A stretch of 64,000 bases of DNA, taken from assembly GCF_000633395.1 (NCBI RefSeq), contig NZ_AYMU01000003.1, forward strand, positions 186,001 to 250,000, given 5' to 3'. The position numbers and the translations under genes are program-made. The stretch is from Pseudomonas sp. PH1b (GTDB lineage Bacteria; Pseudomonadota; Gammaproteobacteria; Pseudomonadales; Pseudomonadaceae). The notes beneath the pieces were generated by a model that did not search any database, was not told the DNA's origin, and worked only from the letters and a program-made list of their open reading frames with translations. Of the stretch, positions 28,086 through 38,190 are shown piece after piece (position 1 is the stretch's first letter; every line of letters starts with the position of its first letter).

Positions 28086-29039
28086 ATGCCCCTGCAGATT
28101 GCGGTAATCGACGATTGGCAAGACGTGGCCCGCGACGTGGTCGACTGGTCGCTGCTGCAGAACATCGGCCAGGTCAGTTTCCTCCACGACTACCCGGCGG
28201 ACACCGCGACCCTGATCCAGCGCCTGCAGCCCTTTGAGGTAATCTGCGTGATGCGCGAGCGCACAACCTTCGACGAACCGCTGCTGCGCGGCCTGCCCCA
28301 GCTCAAGCTGCTGCTGACCGGCGGCATGCGCAACGCCGCCATCGACCTCCAGGCGGCCACGGCCCTGGGCATCCAGGTGTGCGGCACCGACAGCTACAAG
28401 CACGCCGCGCCGGAGCTGACCTGGGCTTTGCTCATGGCCCTGAGCCGCAACCTGGTGAACGAAGCCAACGCCCTGCGCAATGGCCACTGGCAACAGGGCC
28501 TGGGGGGCGATCTGCAGGGCAAGACCCTGGGCATCCTCGGCCTGGGCAGCATCGGTCAGCGGGTGGCGCAGTTCGGCCAGGTGTTCGGCATGCGCGTGAT
28601 TGCCTGGAGCGAGAACCTTACCGCCGAGCGTGCCAGCGCTGCGGGTGTCACCTATGTCAGCAAGCAGCAGTTGTTCGAACAGGCCGATGTGCTCTCGGTG
28701 CACCTGGTGCTCAGCGAGCGCAGCCGCGGCCTGGTGGATGCCCAGGCCCTGGCCTGGATGAAGCCCCAGGCGCTGCTGGTGAACACTGCCCGGGGGCCGA
28801 TCGTCGATGAAACGGCGTTGATCGCCGCCCTGGAGCAAGGTCGGCTGGCCGGCGCCGCCCTCGATGTGTTCGCCCAGGAGCCACTGCCTGCCGACCACCC
28901 CTTGCGGCGCCTGCCCAACGTCCTGGCCACGCCCCATATCGGCTACGTCAGCCAGCAGAACTACCGCCAGTTCTTTTCGCAGATGATCGAAGACGCACAA
29001 GCCTGGCACGCCGGCCAGCCGATCCGCCGGCTCAACTGA
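28086..29039 (+). CDS. D-2-hydroxyacid dehydrogenase (NAD-dependent)
   Basis: A 317-residue enzyme of the D-isomer-specific family. The Rossmann motif GLGSIG is in the middle (residues about 155-160), and the catalytic residues are Arg236 (NTARGPIVD), Glu265 (AQEPLP) and His284 (TPHIGY). It should interconvert a 2-oxo acid and the D-2-hydroxy acid. It starts 15 bp after the hydrolase, so the hydrolase might release its substrate, but this is inference. Confidence 0.9.
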   Translation: MPLQIAVIDDWQDVARDVVDWSLLQNIGQVSFLHDYPADTATLIQRLQPFEVICVMRERTTFDEPLLRGLPQLKLLLTGGMRNAAIDLQAATALGIQVCGTDSYKHAAPELTWALLMALSRNLVNEANALRNGHWQQGLGGDLQGKTLGILGLGSIGQRVAQFGQVFGMRVIAWSENLTAERASAAGVTYVSKQQLFEQADVLSVHLVLSERSRGLVDAQALAWMKPQALLVNTARGPIVDETALIAALEQGRLAGAALDVFAQEPLPADHPLRRLPNVLATPHIGYVSQQNYRQFFSQMIEDAQAWHAGQPIRRLN

Positions 29040-29510
29040 ACGCCCGGGCGCGCCCCACGCTGCCCGTTTTCGGGCAGTGCCCGGGGGGCGGCGCACCAGC
29101 CCCTTGCGTCCCCTCACCGTTTTCGTGCCGGCAGCGCCAACGCCACGCTCCGGGCCAGTGCACGGCCGACCTTTCGTCGGGAGAAATCCACCCAGCTCTC
29201 CCGGGCACGGTAAAAAAACCGCTCGGCTCGGCACCGCTCTAGGTTCTGTCCTAGACTGGTTTTCGCCGCGTGACCGGGCAGTCACATCGGCCATGAAAAA
29301 GTCGAAACTTTTCGCTTCGGCCCACGGTCAGCTTAAAGGTAGGGTCGCTGCCACTGGTGCATTCCTTGCAACGGCTCCTCCACCCTTTCTGCTTCAGCAT
29401 TCGAGCAGCTCAGGCTGATCGAAGTGTGGCGCCTTGCGCCCGGCCACAGGAATTGGCCGACAGCATCGGCTGAGGCACAGGAACAGATCGATAAAAAACG
29501 GGAGAGACAT
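29040..29510. other. intergenic region upstream of the glgA operon
   Basis: About 470 bp with no convincing gene. It contains a GC-rich stem-loop (CTGCCCG with its complement, 29060-29077), a CTAGACT (29251-29257) that resembles a sigma-S -10, and AAACTT (29305-29310) then TCAGC (29328-29332) at 17 bases, a poor AlgU-like match. A 41-codon frame at 29293 starting MKKSKLFASAHGQ lies here; it lacks a good ribosome site. Confidence 0.4.
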
Positions 29511-31079
29511 ATGATCAGCGCCGTATTGGACACTCAGGGAGAGCATCCTCAACAGCCAGCCGGTGAACGTGCCGCCCCCTCGACACCGGTTCCGGGGGGC
29601 AAGACCCTGTTGCCGCTGGCACGGCAGAACCCCAACCGCAAGCGGGTGCTGTTCGTCACCTCGGAGCTCGCCGACCTGGTGAAGACCGGCGGCCTGGGCG
29701 ACGTTTCCGCCGCCCTGCCCCGGGCCATGGCCCATCTGCATGACGTACGGGTGCTGATCCCCGGCTACCCCCAGGTGCTGCACAGCGAGAACCCGATCCA
29801 TGTCATCGGCGAACTGGGCGGCCATGCGGCGCTGCCAGCGTGCAAGATCGGGCGCATGGACATGCCCGACGGCTTGGTGATCTATGTGCTGATCTGCCCT
29901 GAGCTCTACGAGCGCGAAGGCACCCCCTACGGCGCCAACAACGGCCGTGACTGGCCGGACAACCACATCCGCTTCGCCCGCCTGGGGCTGGCAGCGGCCG
30001 ACATCGCCGCCAACCTGGCGCAGATCCACTGGTGCCCCGACCTGGTGCACGCCCATGACTGGCCTGCGGGCCTGACTCCGGCCTACATGCACTGGCGCGG
30101 GCAACGTACCCCGACCCTGTTCACCATCCACAACCTGGCCTACCAGGGCGTGGTCAGCCTGGCCTCGTGCCCGGAGCTGGGGATTCCCGAACACGCCCTG
30201 CAACAGGAAGGCATGGAGTTCTACGGCAAGCTGTCGTTCTTGAAGGCTGGCATGGCCTACGCCAGCCACATCACCACGGTCAGCGCCACCTACGCCCAGG
30301 AAATCACCACCCCGGCCTTCGGCTGCGGGCTGGACGGCTTTCTTGCCAGCAAGACCCAGCAGGGCCTGCTCAGCGGCATTCCCAATGGCATCGACGAGAG
30401 CTGGGACGCCGCCACCGATCCACATCTGTTCTGCCCCTTCAGCCTCGGTGACTGGGAGGGCAAGGCCGCCAATGCCAGCCACGTGCGGCAATTGTTCGGC
30501 CTGGAGCCCAGCGATGGCCCGCTGTTCGCCGTGGTCTCGCGGCTGGTCTACCAGAAGGGCCTGGACCTCACCGAAGCCGTGGCGCAGTTCATTGTCGAGT
30601 CTGGCGGCCAGATCGCCATCATTGGTCGCGGCGAACCCGAAGAAGAGCAGTCCATGAGCGCCCTGGCCCGGCGTTTCCCGGGGCGCATCGGGGTGCACAT
30701 CGGCTTCAACGAGACCGATGCCCGGCGCATGTTCGCCGGCAGCGACTTCCTGCTCATGCCTTCACGCTACGAGCCCTGCGGCCTCAGCCAGATGTACGCC
30801 CAGCGCTTTGGCTCGTTGCCGGTGGCGCGCAACACCGGCGGCCTGGCGGACACCATCGAGAATGGCGTCACCGGTTTTCTCTTCGATGAGTCCACCGTGG
30901 CCAGCTACCAGGAAGCCCTGACCCGGGCCTTCAAGGTGTTCGCCTATCCGGCGTTGCTCAACGCCATGCGCTGCCGCGCCATGGCGGCCCCCTTCAACTG
31001 GTGCAAGGCGGTGGAGCCCTACGCCGAGCTCTACGAACAACTGGTGGCCAAGGCCCTCGGACAAGCCGCCCGGCAGTAG
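29511..31079 (+). CDS. glgA: glycogen synthase GlgA
   Basis: A 522-residue GT5 enzyme that adds glucose from ADP-glucose to the glucan end. The ADP-glucose-binding motif KTGGLGDV is at 58-65, and the C-terminal motif EPCGLSQMYAQRFGSLPVAR is present. There is an N-terminal extension of about 43 residues before the normal family start (the motif begins at residue 15 in E. coli), rich in Pro and Gln and probably disordered. GGAGAG precedes the ATG. First gene of the rightward operon; treZ follows after 13 bp. Confidence 0.95.
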   Translation: MISAVLDTQGEHPQQPAGERAAPSTPVPGGKTLLPLARQNPNRKRVLFVTSELADLVKTGGLGDVSAALPRAMAHLHDVRVLIPGYPQVLHSENPIHVIGELGGHAALPACKIGRMDMPDGLVIYVLICPELYEREGTPYGANNGRDWPDNHIRFARLGLAAADIAANLAQIHWCPDLVHAHDWPAGLTPAYMHWRGQRTPTLFTIHNLAYQGVVSLASCPELGIPEHALQQEGMEFYGKLSFLKAGMAYASHITTVSATYAQEITTPAFGCGLDGFLASKTQQGLLSGIPNGIDESWDAATDPHLFCPFSLGDWEGKAANASHVRQLFGLEPSDGPLFAVVSRLVYQKGLDLTEAVAQFIVESGGQIAIIGRGEPEEEQSMSALARRFPGRIGVHIGFNETDARRMFAGSDFLLMPSRYEPCGLSQMYAQRFGSLPVARNTGGLADTIENGVTGFLFDESTVASYQEALTRAFKVFAYPALLNAMRCRAMAAPFNWCKAVEPYAELYEQLVAKALGQAARQ

Positions 31080-31092
31080 GGAGGCCCCACCG

Positions 31093-32880
31093 ATGCCGCC
31101 AAGCACCGTGCAAACCTGGACCCACGGCGCCCTGCTGCTGGATCCTGCGCGCACCCGCTTCGCCCTGTGGGCGCCGGATGCGGGCTCGGTCAGCGTCGAG
31201 CTGGACCACGGCCGGTCGCTGCCCATGCAGCCGCGGCCCGAGGGCTGGTTCGTGCTCGAGGCCGATTGCCCGGCAGGCAGCCGCTACCGCTTTTCCATCG
31301 ACGGCCAACTCCAGGTGCCGGATCCCGCGTCCCGGTCCCAGGATGGCGATGTCCACGGCCCCAGCCGGGTAGTCGATCCGGCGGCCTATCAGTGGCAGCA
31401 CCAGCAATGGCGCGGCCGCCCCTGGCACGAGGCGGTGATCTACGAGCTGCACGTGGGCGTCATGGGCGGCTACCTGGCGGTCCGCCAGGCGTTGCCAGCC
31501 CTGGTGGAACTGGGGGTGACCGCCATCGAGCTGATGCCCCTGGCGGAATTTCCCGGCGAACGCAACTGGGGCTATGACGGGGTCCTGCCCTATGCCCCGG
31601 AAGCCTCCTACGGCACTCCCGAAGACCTCAAGGCGCTGATCGACGCGGCCCACGGCCTGGGCCTGGCGGTGCTCCTCGACGTGGTCTACAACCACTTCGG
31701 CCCCGATGGCAATTACCTGCAGCGCTATGCCGCGCCGTTCTTTCGCGACGACCTGCACACCCCCTGGGGCGCAGCCATCGACTTTCGCCAGCGCCCGGTG
31801 CGCGAATTCTTCATCGACAACGCCCTGATGTGGCTGCTGGAGTACCGCTTCGACGGCCTGCGCCTGGATGCGGTGCACGCCATCGACGACCCGGACTTTC
31901 TCGTGGAGCTGGCCCAACGAGTGCGCCAGGCGGTGCCGGCCGAACGTCACGTGTGGCTCAACCTGGAAAACGAGTTCAACCAGGCCAGCCTGCTGCAGCA
32001 GGGTTTCGATGCGCAGTGGAACGATGACGGGCACAACGCCCTGCACGTGCTGCTGACCGGGGAAACCGACGCCTACTACGCCGACTTCGCCGACCGGCCC
32101 ACCGAGCAACTGGCCCGCTGCCTGAGCCAGGGTTTCGCCTTCCAGGGCCAGGCCAACCGCCACGGTGAATCCCGCGGCGAACCCAGCGGGCACCTGCCCC
32201 CCAGTGCCTTCGTGCTGTTCCTGCAGAACCACGACCAGATCGGCAACCGCGCCTTTGGCGAGCGCCTCAACCAATTGGCGCCGCCCCAGGCGCTGCAGGC
32301 AGCCACCGCGCTGTTGCTGCTGTCGCCGATGATCCCGCTGCTGTTCATGGGCGACGAAGTGGCCGCCCAGGAACCGTTCCTGTTCTTCACCAGCCACCAG
32401 GGCGAACTGGCCGAGGCGGTGCGCGAAGGCCGGCGCAACGAGTTCGCCGCGTTCAGTGCCTTTGCCGACGCCGGGCAACGCCAGCGCATCCCCGACCCGA
32501 ATGCCCCTTCGACCTTTCACGCCTCGCGCCCGCAAGCCCTGGCGCAACAGGCCGCGGTGACCCGCGAGTGGTACCGCAGTCTGTTGCAGATCCGCCATCG
32601 CGAGTTGATCCCGCGGCTGCCCGGCGCCCGCGCCCTGGGCGCTCGGGTGCTGGCCGAAGGCGCCCTGAGTGCAGGTTGGCGCCTGGGCGACGGCAGCCTG
32701 CTGTGCATCGATTTGAACCTCAGCCCGCACCGGGTCGAGTGCGCCCCCCTGAGCGGCGCTCGACTGTGCTTCGAGCATCCAGCACAGGCCCACCCGACCG
32801 GCGCCCCGCCATTCCTGCCGGCCTTCAGCGTGCGGGTGCAACTGGACGACAAGACCGCCCCTGATGGAGAACGCCCATGA
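31093..32880 (+). CDS. treZ: malto-oligosyltrehalose trehalohydrolase TreZ
   Basis: A 595-residue GH13 enzyme. An N-terminal beta-sandwich (residues 10-95) is followed by the barrel with DVVYNHFGPDG (196-206), the nucleophile Asp259 in FDGLRLDAVHAI and the probable acid Glu292 in NLENEF, then QNHDQIGN. It releases trehalose from the maltooligosyltrehalose made by TreY. Its stop overlaps the malQ start by four bases. Confidence 0.95.
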   Translation: MPPSTVQTWTHGALLLDPARTRFALWAPDAGSVSVELDHGRSLPMQPRPEGWFVLEADCPAGSRYRFSIDGQLQVPDPASRSQDGDVHGPSRVVDPAAYQWQHQQWRGRPWHEAVIYELHVGVMGGYLAVRQALPALVELGVTAIELMPLAEFPGERNWGYDGVLPYAPEASYGTPEDLKALIDAAHGLGLAVLLDVVYNHFGPDGNYLQRYAAPFFRDDLHTPWGAAIDFRQRPVREFFIDNALMWLLEYRFDGLRLDAVHAIDDPDFLVELAQRVRQAVPAERHVWLNLENEFNQASLLQQGFDAQWNDDGHNALHVLLTGETDAYYADFADRPTEQLARCLSQGFAFQGQANRHGESRGEPSGHLPPSAFVLFLQNHDQIGNRAFGERLNQLAPPQALQAATALLLLSPMIPLLFMGDEVAAQEPFLFFTSHQGELAEAVREGRRNEFAAFSAFADAGQRQRIPDPNAPSTFHASRPQALAQQAAVTREWYRSLLQIRHRELIPRLPGARALGARVLAEGALSAGWRLGDGSLLCIDLNLSPHRVECAPLSGARLCFEHPAQAHPTGAPPFLPAFSVRVQLDDKTAPDGERP

Positions 32881-34958
32881 GCAACGCGCCACTGGAAATA
32901 CTCGCCAGCCGCGCCGGCCTGGCCGTGGACTGGATCGATGCCAACGGCCGCCCGCAAAAGGTCGAGGACCGGGTACTGCGGGCGGTGCTGGCCGGCCTCG
33001 GTCACCCGGCCGACGACGACCAGCAGATCCGCGACAGCCTGCAGCAGTTGCAACAACAGCAACAAAGCCGCCACCTGCCACCGCTGCTGACCGCCGATGT
33101 CGGCCAGGCCCTGGACCTGGCCCGCTACTTCGCGCCCCTGACGCCATGCCAGGTGCAACTGGAAGACGGCCAGGCCCTGCAACTGCAACTCGATGACGCC
33201 AGCCGGCTGACCGGGCTGCTGCCCCCCGGCTACCACCAGGTGAACGTCGAGGACGAGCGCTTCATCCTCGCCGTGGCCCCCGAGCGCTGCTACAGCGTGG
33301 CCGACGCCGTGGACCAGGCCACCCCGCGGGCCTGGGGCCTGAGCGTGCAACTCTATGCCCTGCGCCGCAGCGGCGACGGCGGTTTCGGTGACGCCCAGGC
33401 CCTGGAGGAGCTGGCCCGCCAGGCTGCCGAACGTGGCGCCGAGGCCCTGGCCATCAGCCCGCTGCATGCGATGTTCAGCAGCGACCCCCAGCGCTACAGC
33501 CCCTACTCCCCCTCCAGCCGCCTGTTCCTCAATAGTTTGTACGCCGCCCCCGGGGCGATCTTCGGCGAGCGCGCCTGGCGCAACGCGATCGAAAGCTGCG
33601 GCTTGAGCGAGCAGTGGCAGGCACTGGAGCAGCAGCCCCTGATCGACTGGCCCCAGGCCGCCCAGGCCAAGCTGCAGGCCATGCGTGCCTTGTACCAGGG
33701 CTTTTGCCACAGTGAGCACCCACTGCATCCGGACTTCGCCAGTTACCGCCAGGCCGCCGGCGAGGCCCTGGAAAACCACTGCCGCTTCGAAGCCATCCAG
33801 GCCCAGCGCGCGGCCCGGGGCGAGCCCCTCGACTGGCGCCAGTGGCCCGAACACTGGCGCGACCCGGCCAGCCCGGCCCTGGCTCGCTTCGCCGAGGAGC
33901 AGGCCGAGGAAATCGGCTTCCATGCCTTTTGCCAGTGGCTGATCGCACGCAACCTGCAACGGGCGCAAAGCGCAGCCCGCAGCAGCGGCATGGGCATCGG
34001 CCTGATCGCCGACCTGGCGGTGGGCGCCGACGGCGGCGGCAGCCAGGCCTGGAGCCGCCAGGACCAGTTGCTGGCGGCGCTGACCGTGGGCGCGCCACCG
34101 GACATCCTCAATCGCCAGGGCCAGGGCTGGGGGATTTCCGCCTTTTCCCCGGAGGGCCTGCAACGCCATGGCTTTCGCGCCTTCATCGAGATGCTCCGGG
34201 CCAACTTCGCCCACGCCGGTGGCTTGCGCATCGACCATGTGATGGGCCTGCAGCGGCTCTGGGTGATTCCCCTCGGCGCCCCTCCCAGTGACGGCGCCTA
34301 CCTCTACTATCCCGTGGACGACCTGCTGCGCCTGCTGACCCTGGAATCCCACCGTCACCAGGCCATTGTCCTGGGCGAAGACCTGGGTACAGTGCCCGAC
34401 GGCCTGCGGGAGAAACTCGCGGCCCGGGCCATGCTCGGCATGCGGGTGCTGCTGTTCGAACAGGACCACGGCTGCCACTTCAAACCCATCCTCGACTGGC
34501 CGGACAATGCCCTGGCCACCACCAGTACCCACGACCTGCCGACCCTCAACGGCTGGTGGCACGGCCGCGACATCGACTGGAACCTGCGCCTGGGCCTGGT
34601 GGACGAACCCGGTGCGCTGCAGTGGCGCGAACACCGCCAGCGTGAACGCGAGGGCCTGCGCCAGGCCCTCGCCCAGGACCCGCAGAACTTTCGCGAAGAG
34701 GCCCACGAAGCCGACCAGGTGCTGGACGCCAGCGTGCGCTTCCTTGGCCATACCCGGGCCCCGTTGGTCCTGCTGCCGCTGGAGGACGCCCTGGGCATCG
34801 ACGAGCAGGCCAACCTGCCCGGCACCCTCGACACTCACCCCAACTGGCGCCGGCGCCTGGCCAGTGCCAGCCGGCACCTGCTGGACGACGCCGACGCCGC
34901 CCGGCGCCTGGAACTGCTGGCCTGCGCCCGGCAACAAGCCCTTGAGCGTGATCGATGA
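32877..34958 (+). CDS. malQ: 4-alpha-glucanotransferase MalQ (amylomaltase)
   Basis: A 693-residue GH77 enzyme that disproportionates maltodextrins. The nucleophile is Asp453 in GGLRIDHVMGLQRLW, the acid/base is Glu501 in VLGEDLGTVPDGL, and STHDLPTLNGWW is present further on. It has an N-terminal domain before the barrel, as in E. coli MalQ. It overlaps treZ before it and treY after it by ATGA each time, so the three are tightly coupled. Confidence 0.94.
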   Translation: MSNAPLEILASRAGLAVDWIDANGRPQKVEDRVLRAVLAGLGHPADDDQQIRDSLQQLQQQQQSRHLPPLLTADVGQALDLARYFAPLTPCQVQLEDGQALQLQLDDASRLTGLLPPGYHQVNVEDERFILAVAPERCYSVADAVDQATPRAWGLSVQLYALRRSGDGGFGDAQALEELARQAAERGAEALAISPLHAMFSSDPQRYSPYSPSSRLFLNSLYAAPGAIFGERAWRNAIESCGLSEQWQALEQQPLIDWPQAAQAKLQAMRALYQGFCHSEHPLHPDFASYRQAAGEALENHCRFEAIQAQRAARGEPLDWRQWPEHWRDPASPALARFAEEQAEEIGFHAFCQWLIARNLQRAQSAARSSGMGIGLIADLAVGADGGGSQAWSRQDQLLAALTVGAPPDILNRQGQGWGISAFSPEGLQRHGFRAFIEMLRANFAHAGGLRIDHVMGLQRLWVIPLGAPPSDGAYLYYPVDDLLRLLTLESHRHQAIVLGEDLGTVPDGLREKLAARAMLGMRVLLFEQDHGCHFKPILDWPDNALATTSTHDLPTLNGWWHGRDIDWNLRLGLVDEPGALQWREHRQREREGLRQALAQDPQNFREEAHEADQVLDASVRFLGHTRAPLVLLPLEDALGIDEQANLPGTLDTHPNWRRRLASASRHLLDDADAARRLELLACARQQALERDR

Positions 34959-37741
34959 ACGAGCCGAGCCAACCCACCCTGCGAGCCAGCCTGCGCCTGC
35001 AGTTCCACCGCGACTTCACCCTCGACGACGCCGTGCCCCTGGTGCCCTATTTCGCTCGCCTGGGCATCAGCCACCTCTACGCCTCGCCGCTGCTGTGCGC
35101 CCGGGCCGGTTCGATGCACGGCTATGACGTGGTCGACCCGACCCGGGTCAACCCGGAGCTTGGCGGCGAAGCTGCGCTCCGACGCCTGGTGGCGGCCCTG
35201 CGCCAGCAGCAGATGGGCCTGATCCTGGATATCGTCTCCAACCACATGGCCGTGGGCGGCGCCGACAATCCCTGGTGGCTGGACCTGTTGCAATGGGGGC
35301 GCCTGAGCCCGTACGGCGAGTTCTTCGATATCCAGTGGCACTCCCCGGACCCGTTGATGGAAGGCCAGTTGCTGCTGCCCTTCCTTGCCAGCGACTACGG
35401 CGTGGCCCTGCAGGAAGGCAGCCTGCAGCTGCAGCTGGACCACGACCTGCAAGGCTTTCATGTGCAGCACCACGAACACTGCTTCCCGATCTGCCCCACC
35501 GATTACGGGGAACTGCTGCGGCTGGACAGCCTCCTGGACAGCAACGCGGCCGCCGCCCTGAAGGACCTGGCCGACGGCTTTGCCGCCTTGCGCTTCAACA
35601 GCGACGCCCATGCCCAGGCCCAGCCCTTGCAGCAGGCCCTGGGCCAACGGCTGCAGCAGGCGCCGCTGCGCCAGGCCGTTGAGGGCCACCTGCAGCACTA
35701 CGATTCCCGGCAGCCGCAAGGTTTCAACCGCCTGCATCAGCTGCTGGAGCAGCAGAGCTACCGCCTGGCCAGTTGGCGTACCGCAGCCGACGACATCAAC
35801 TGGCGGCGCTTCTTCGACGTCAATGAACTGGGGGGCCTGCGGGTCGAGCGTCCGGCGGTGTTCAAGGCCACCCACGCGAAGATCTTCGAGTTGATCGAAC
35901 AGGGCCTGGTGGACGGGCTGCGCATCGATCATGTCGACGGCCTGGCCGATCCCCGGGGCTATTGCCGCAAGCTGCGGCGGCGGGTCGATGCCCTGCGCCC
36001 CGGCGAACACCTGCCGATCTACGTCGAGAAGATCCTTGGCGCCGGCGAGACCCTGCACCGCGACTGGGGGGTGGACGGCAGCACCGGCTACGAATTCATG
36101 AACCAGCTGTCGCTGCTGCAACAGGCGCCCAGTGGCCAGCCGCTGCTGGCTGAGCTCTGGAGCCGGCACAGCCAGCGCCCGGCCGACTTCGAGGCCGAGG
36201 CCCGGCTGGCGCGCCAGCAGATCCTCAACGGCTCCCTGGCCGGCGACTTTGAAAGCGTCGCCCAGGCCCTGCTGCAAGTGGCGCGGCTGGACCTGATGAG
36301 CCGCGACCTGACCCTGGGCGCGATCCGCCGGGCCCTGCAGGAGCTGATCGTGCATTTCCCGGTGTACCGCACCTACATCAGCGCCTGCGGCCGAGGCCGG
36401 CAGGACCAGCACTTTTTCCAGCAGGCCCTGGACGGCGCCCGGTCCCGCCTGAGCGAGGCCGACTGGCCGGTGCTCGACTACCTGCAGCACTGGCTGGGTG
36501 GCCAGGGCTGGCGCCGCCAGCCGCCCGGCCGCCCGCGCAAGCTGCTGCGCCATGCCTGCGTGCGCTTCCAGCAACTTACTTCACCGGCGGCGGCCAAGGC
36601 GGTGGAGGACACCGCCTTCTACCGTAGCGCGGTGCTGCTGGCGCGCAACGACGTGGGCTTCAACCCCGAGCAGTTCAGCGCCCCGCCGGCGGCCTTCCAC
36701 AGGGCTTGCGAACAGCGCCTGGAGGCCTTCCCCGACAACCTGTTGAGCACCGCCACCCATGACCACAAGCGCGGTGAAGACAGCCGGGCGCGCCTGGCGG
36801 TGCTCAGTGAGCGCGCCGACTGGTACGCACGCCAGGTTGCCGATTGGCGCCAGCAGGCGACGGCCTTGCGCCAGCGTGCCGACGCCCCCTCTGCCGGCGA
36901 TGAACTGATCCTCTACCAGAGCCTGCTGGGCAGTTGGCCCCTGGACCTGCAGGCCGACGATCCCGAGGCCCTGGAAGAATACGCCGGGCGGATCTGGCAA
37001 TGGCAGCTCAAGGCCTTGCGCGAAGCCAAACTGCACAGCAGCTGGGCCGCCCCGAACCCGGAATACGAAGGCGCGGTGCAGGCCTTCGTCGAGGTCCTGC
37101 TGCGTTCACCCCGGGGCCTGGCGCTGCGCCAGTCGATCGCTGCGGCAGTCCAGGCCATCGCCCCGGCCGGGGCCCTCAACAGCCTGGCGCAAACTTTGCT
37201 GCGCATGACCGTACCGGGGGTGCCGGACCTGTACCAGGGCAACGAGTTCTGGGACTTCAGCCTGGTCGACCCGGACAACCGCCGGCCCGTGGACTACTTG
37301 GCCCGGCAACGGGCACTGGAGGGCCCGGACGATCCACGCGAGTGGCTTGCCCAGTGGCGCGACGGGCGTATCAAGCAAGGCCTGATTGCCCGCACCCTGG
37401 GCCTGCGCCGCCAATACCCGGAGCTGTTTCGCCGGGGGCATTACCAGCCCTTGCCGGTGCTTGGTGAACAGGCCGGGCGGGTCCTGGCCTTCATGCGCGA
37501 ATACCAGGCGCAACGGCTGCTGGTGATCGTGCCGATCCAGGTCGCCGGGCTGCTGGAGCACAGCGCACGGCCCCAGGTGGATGCGCCACTTTGGGGCGAT
37601 ACCCGGGTGCAGCTACCGTTCGCCGCCTCGGCTCGCAACTTGAATGGACTTTTTCCGATGGGGGCAGTCACACCCCACAGGGAGCTGATGATCAGTGCCG
37701 TTTTGCAAGATTTTGCGCTCAACCTTTTGATCCAACCTTGA
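34955..37741 (+). CDS. treY: malto-oligosyltrehalose synthase TreY
   Basis: A 928-residue GH13 enzyme that turns the reducing-end alpha-1,4 bond of a maltodextrin into alpha,alpha-1,1. The nucleophile is Asp325 in GLRIDHVDGLADPRGY, the acid Glu358 in IYVEKILGAGE, and the third carboxylate Asp603 in STATHDHKRGEDSRA. This enzyme provides the substrate for TreZ. Overlaps malQ; DUF2934 gene follows after 21 bp. Confidence 0.95.
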   Translation: MNEPSQPTLRASLRLQFHRDFTLDDAVPLVPYFARLGISHLYASPLLCARAGSMHGYDVVDPTRVNPELGGEAALRRLVAALRQQQMGLILDIVSNHMAVGGADNPWWLDLLQWGRLSPYGEFFDIQWHSPDPLMEGQLLLPFLASDYGVALQEGSLQLQLDHDLQGFHVQHHEHCFPICPTDYGELLRLDSLLDSNAAAALKDLADGFAALRFNSDAHAQAQPLQQALGQRLQQAPLRQAVEGHLQHYDSRQPQGFNRLHQLLEQQSYRLASWRTAADDINWRRFFDVNELGGLRVERPAVFKATHAKIFELIEQGLVDGLRIDHVDGLADPRGYCRKLRRRVDALRPGEHLPIYVEKILGAGETLHRDWGVDGSTGYEFMNQLSLLQQAPSGQPLLAELWSRHSQRPADFEAEARLARQQILNGSLAGDFESVAQALLQVARLDLMSRDLTLGAIRRALQELIVHFPVYRTYISACGRGRQDQHFFQQALDGARSRLSEADWPVLDYLQHWLGGQGWRRQPPGRPRKLLRHACVRFQQLTSPAAAKAVEDTAFYRSAVLLARNDVGFNPEQFSAPPAAFHRACEQRLEAFPDNLLSTATHDHKRGEDSRARLAVLSERADWYARQVADWRQQATALRQRADAPSAGDELILYQSLLGSWPLDLQADDPEALEEYAGRIWQWQLKALREAKLHSSWAAPNPEYEGAVQAFVEVLLRSPRGLALRQSIAAAVQAIAPAGALNSLAQTLLRMTVPGVPDLYQGNEFWDFSLVDPDNRRPVDYLARQRALEGPDDPREWLAQWRDGRIKQGLIARTLGLRRQYPELFRRGHYQPLPVLGEQAGRVLAFMREYQAQRLLVIVPIQVAGLLEHSARPQVDAPLWGDTRVQLPFAASARNLNGLFPMGAVTPHRELMISAVLQDFALNLLIQP

Positions 37742-37762
37742 GTTCAGTCCAGGAGCATTGCG

Positions 37763-38050
37763 ATGAGTACCGACGACAAACGCATTCGAGAGTTTGCCTA
37801 TCAGATCTGGGAATCGGAAGGCAAGCCTGAAGGCCACGAGGCCCGTCATTGGGAGATGGCGCGCAAGCTCGCCGAGGCCGAGGCCCTGGCGCCGAGCAAA
37901 TCGCCCAGGGCCGGCAAGGCCAAACCTGCGCCAGCCAAGGCCGCCGCCAAGCCCAAGGCCAAGTCGGCCGCTGCCCTGGTGGTGCCGCCGGGCGAACAGC
38001 CGCAGGTGGCGAAGAAACCCCGGGCACCGCGCAAGCCGCCCGCCAACTGA
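37763..38050 (+). CDS. DUF2934-domain small protein
   Basis: A 95-residue protein. The first 45 residues (RIREFAYQIWESEGKPEGHE, then HWEMARKLAEAEA) are the DUF2934 domain, often found next to trehalose and glycogen genes. The rest is a Lys/Ala/Pro-rich disordered tail (KAKPAPAKAAAKPKAKSAA). It lies between treY and glgX in the operon. Function unknown; the basic tail might bind nucleic acid or glucan. Confidence 0.85.
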   Translation: MSTDDKRIREFAYQIWESEGKPEGHEARHWEMARKLAEAEALAPSKSPRAGKAKPAPAKAAAKPKAKSAAALVVPPGEQPQVAKKPRAPRKPPAN

Positions 38051-38190
38051 CACCGCTCCCGCCCTGATCGTTGGCGTGCCCCCGTGGTGCCGTGCGGCGC
38101 CACAACCACCGCGCGCGCCCGCAACAAACCCGACGACCTGGCCCGTCACCCGGCCCAGTAACCGCGCACACCTTGACTGCAGGAGCAATC

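Noticed and set aside
29293..29418. 41-codon ORF MKKSKLFASAHGQ before glgA
   Set aside because: No good ribosome site and no recognisable features; kept only as a note in the intergenic entry.
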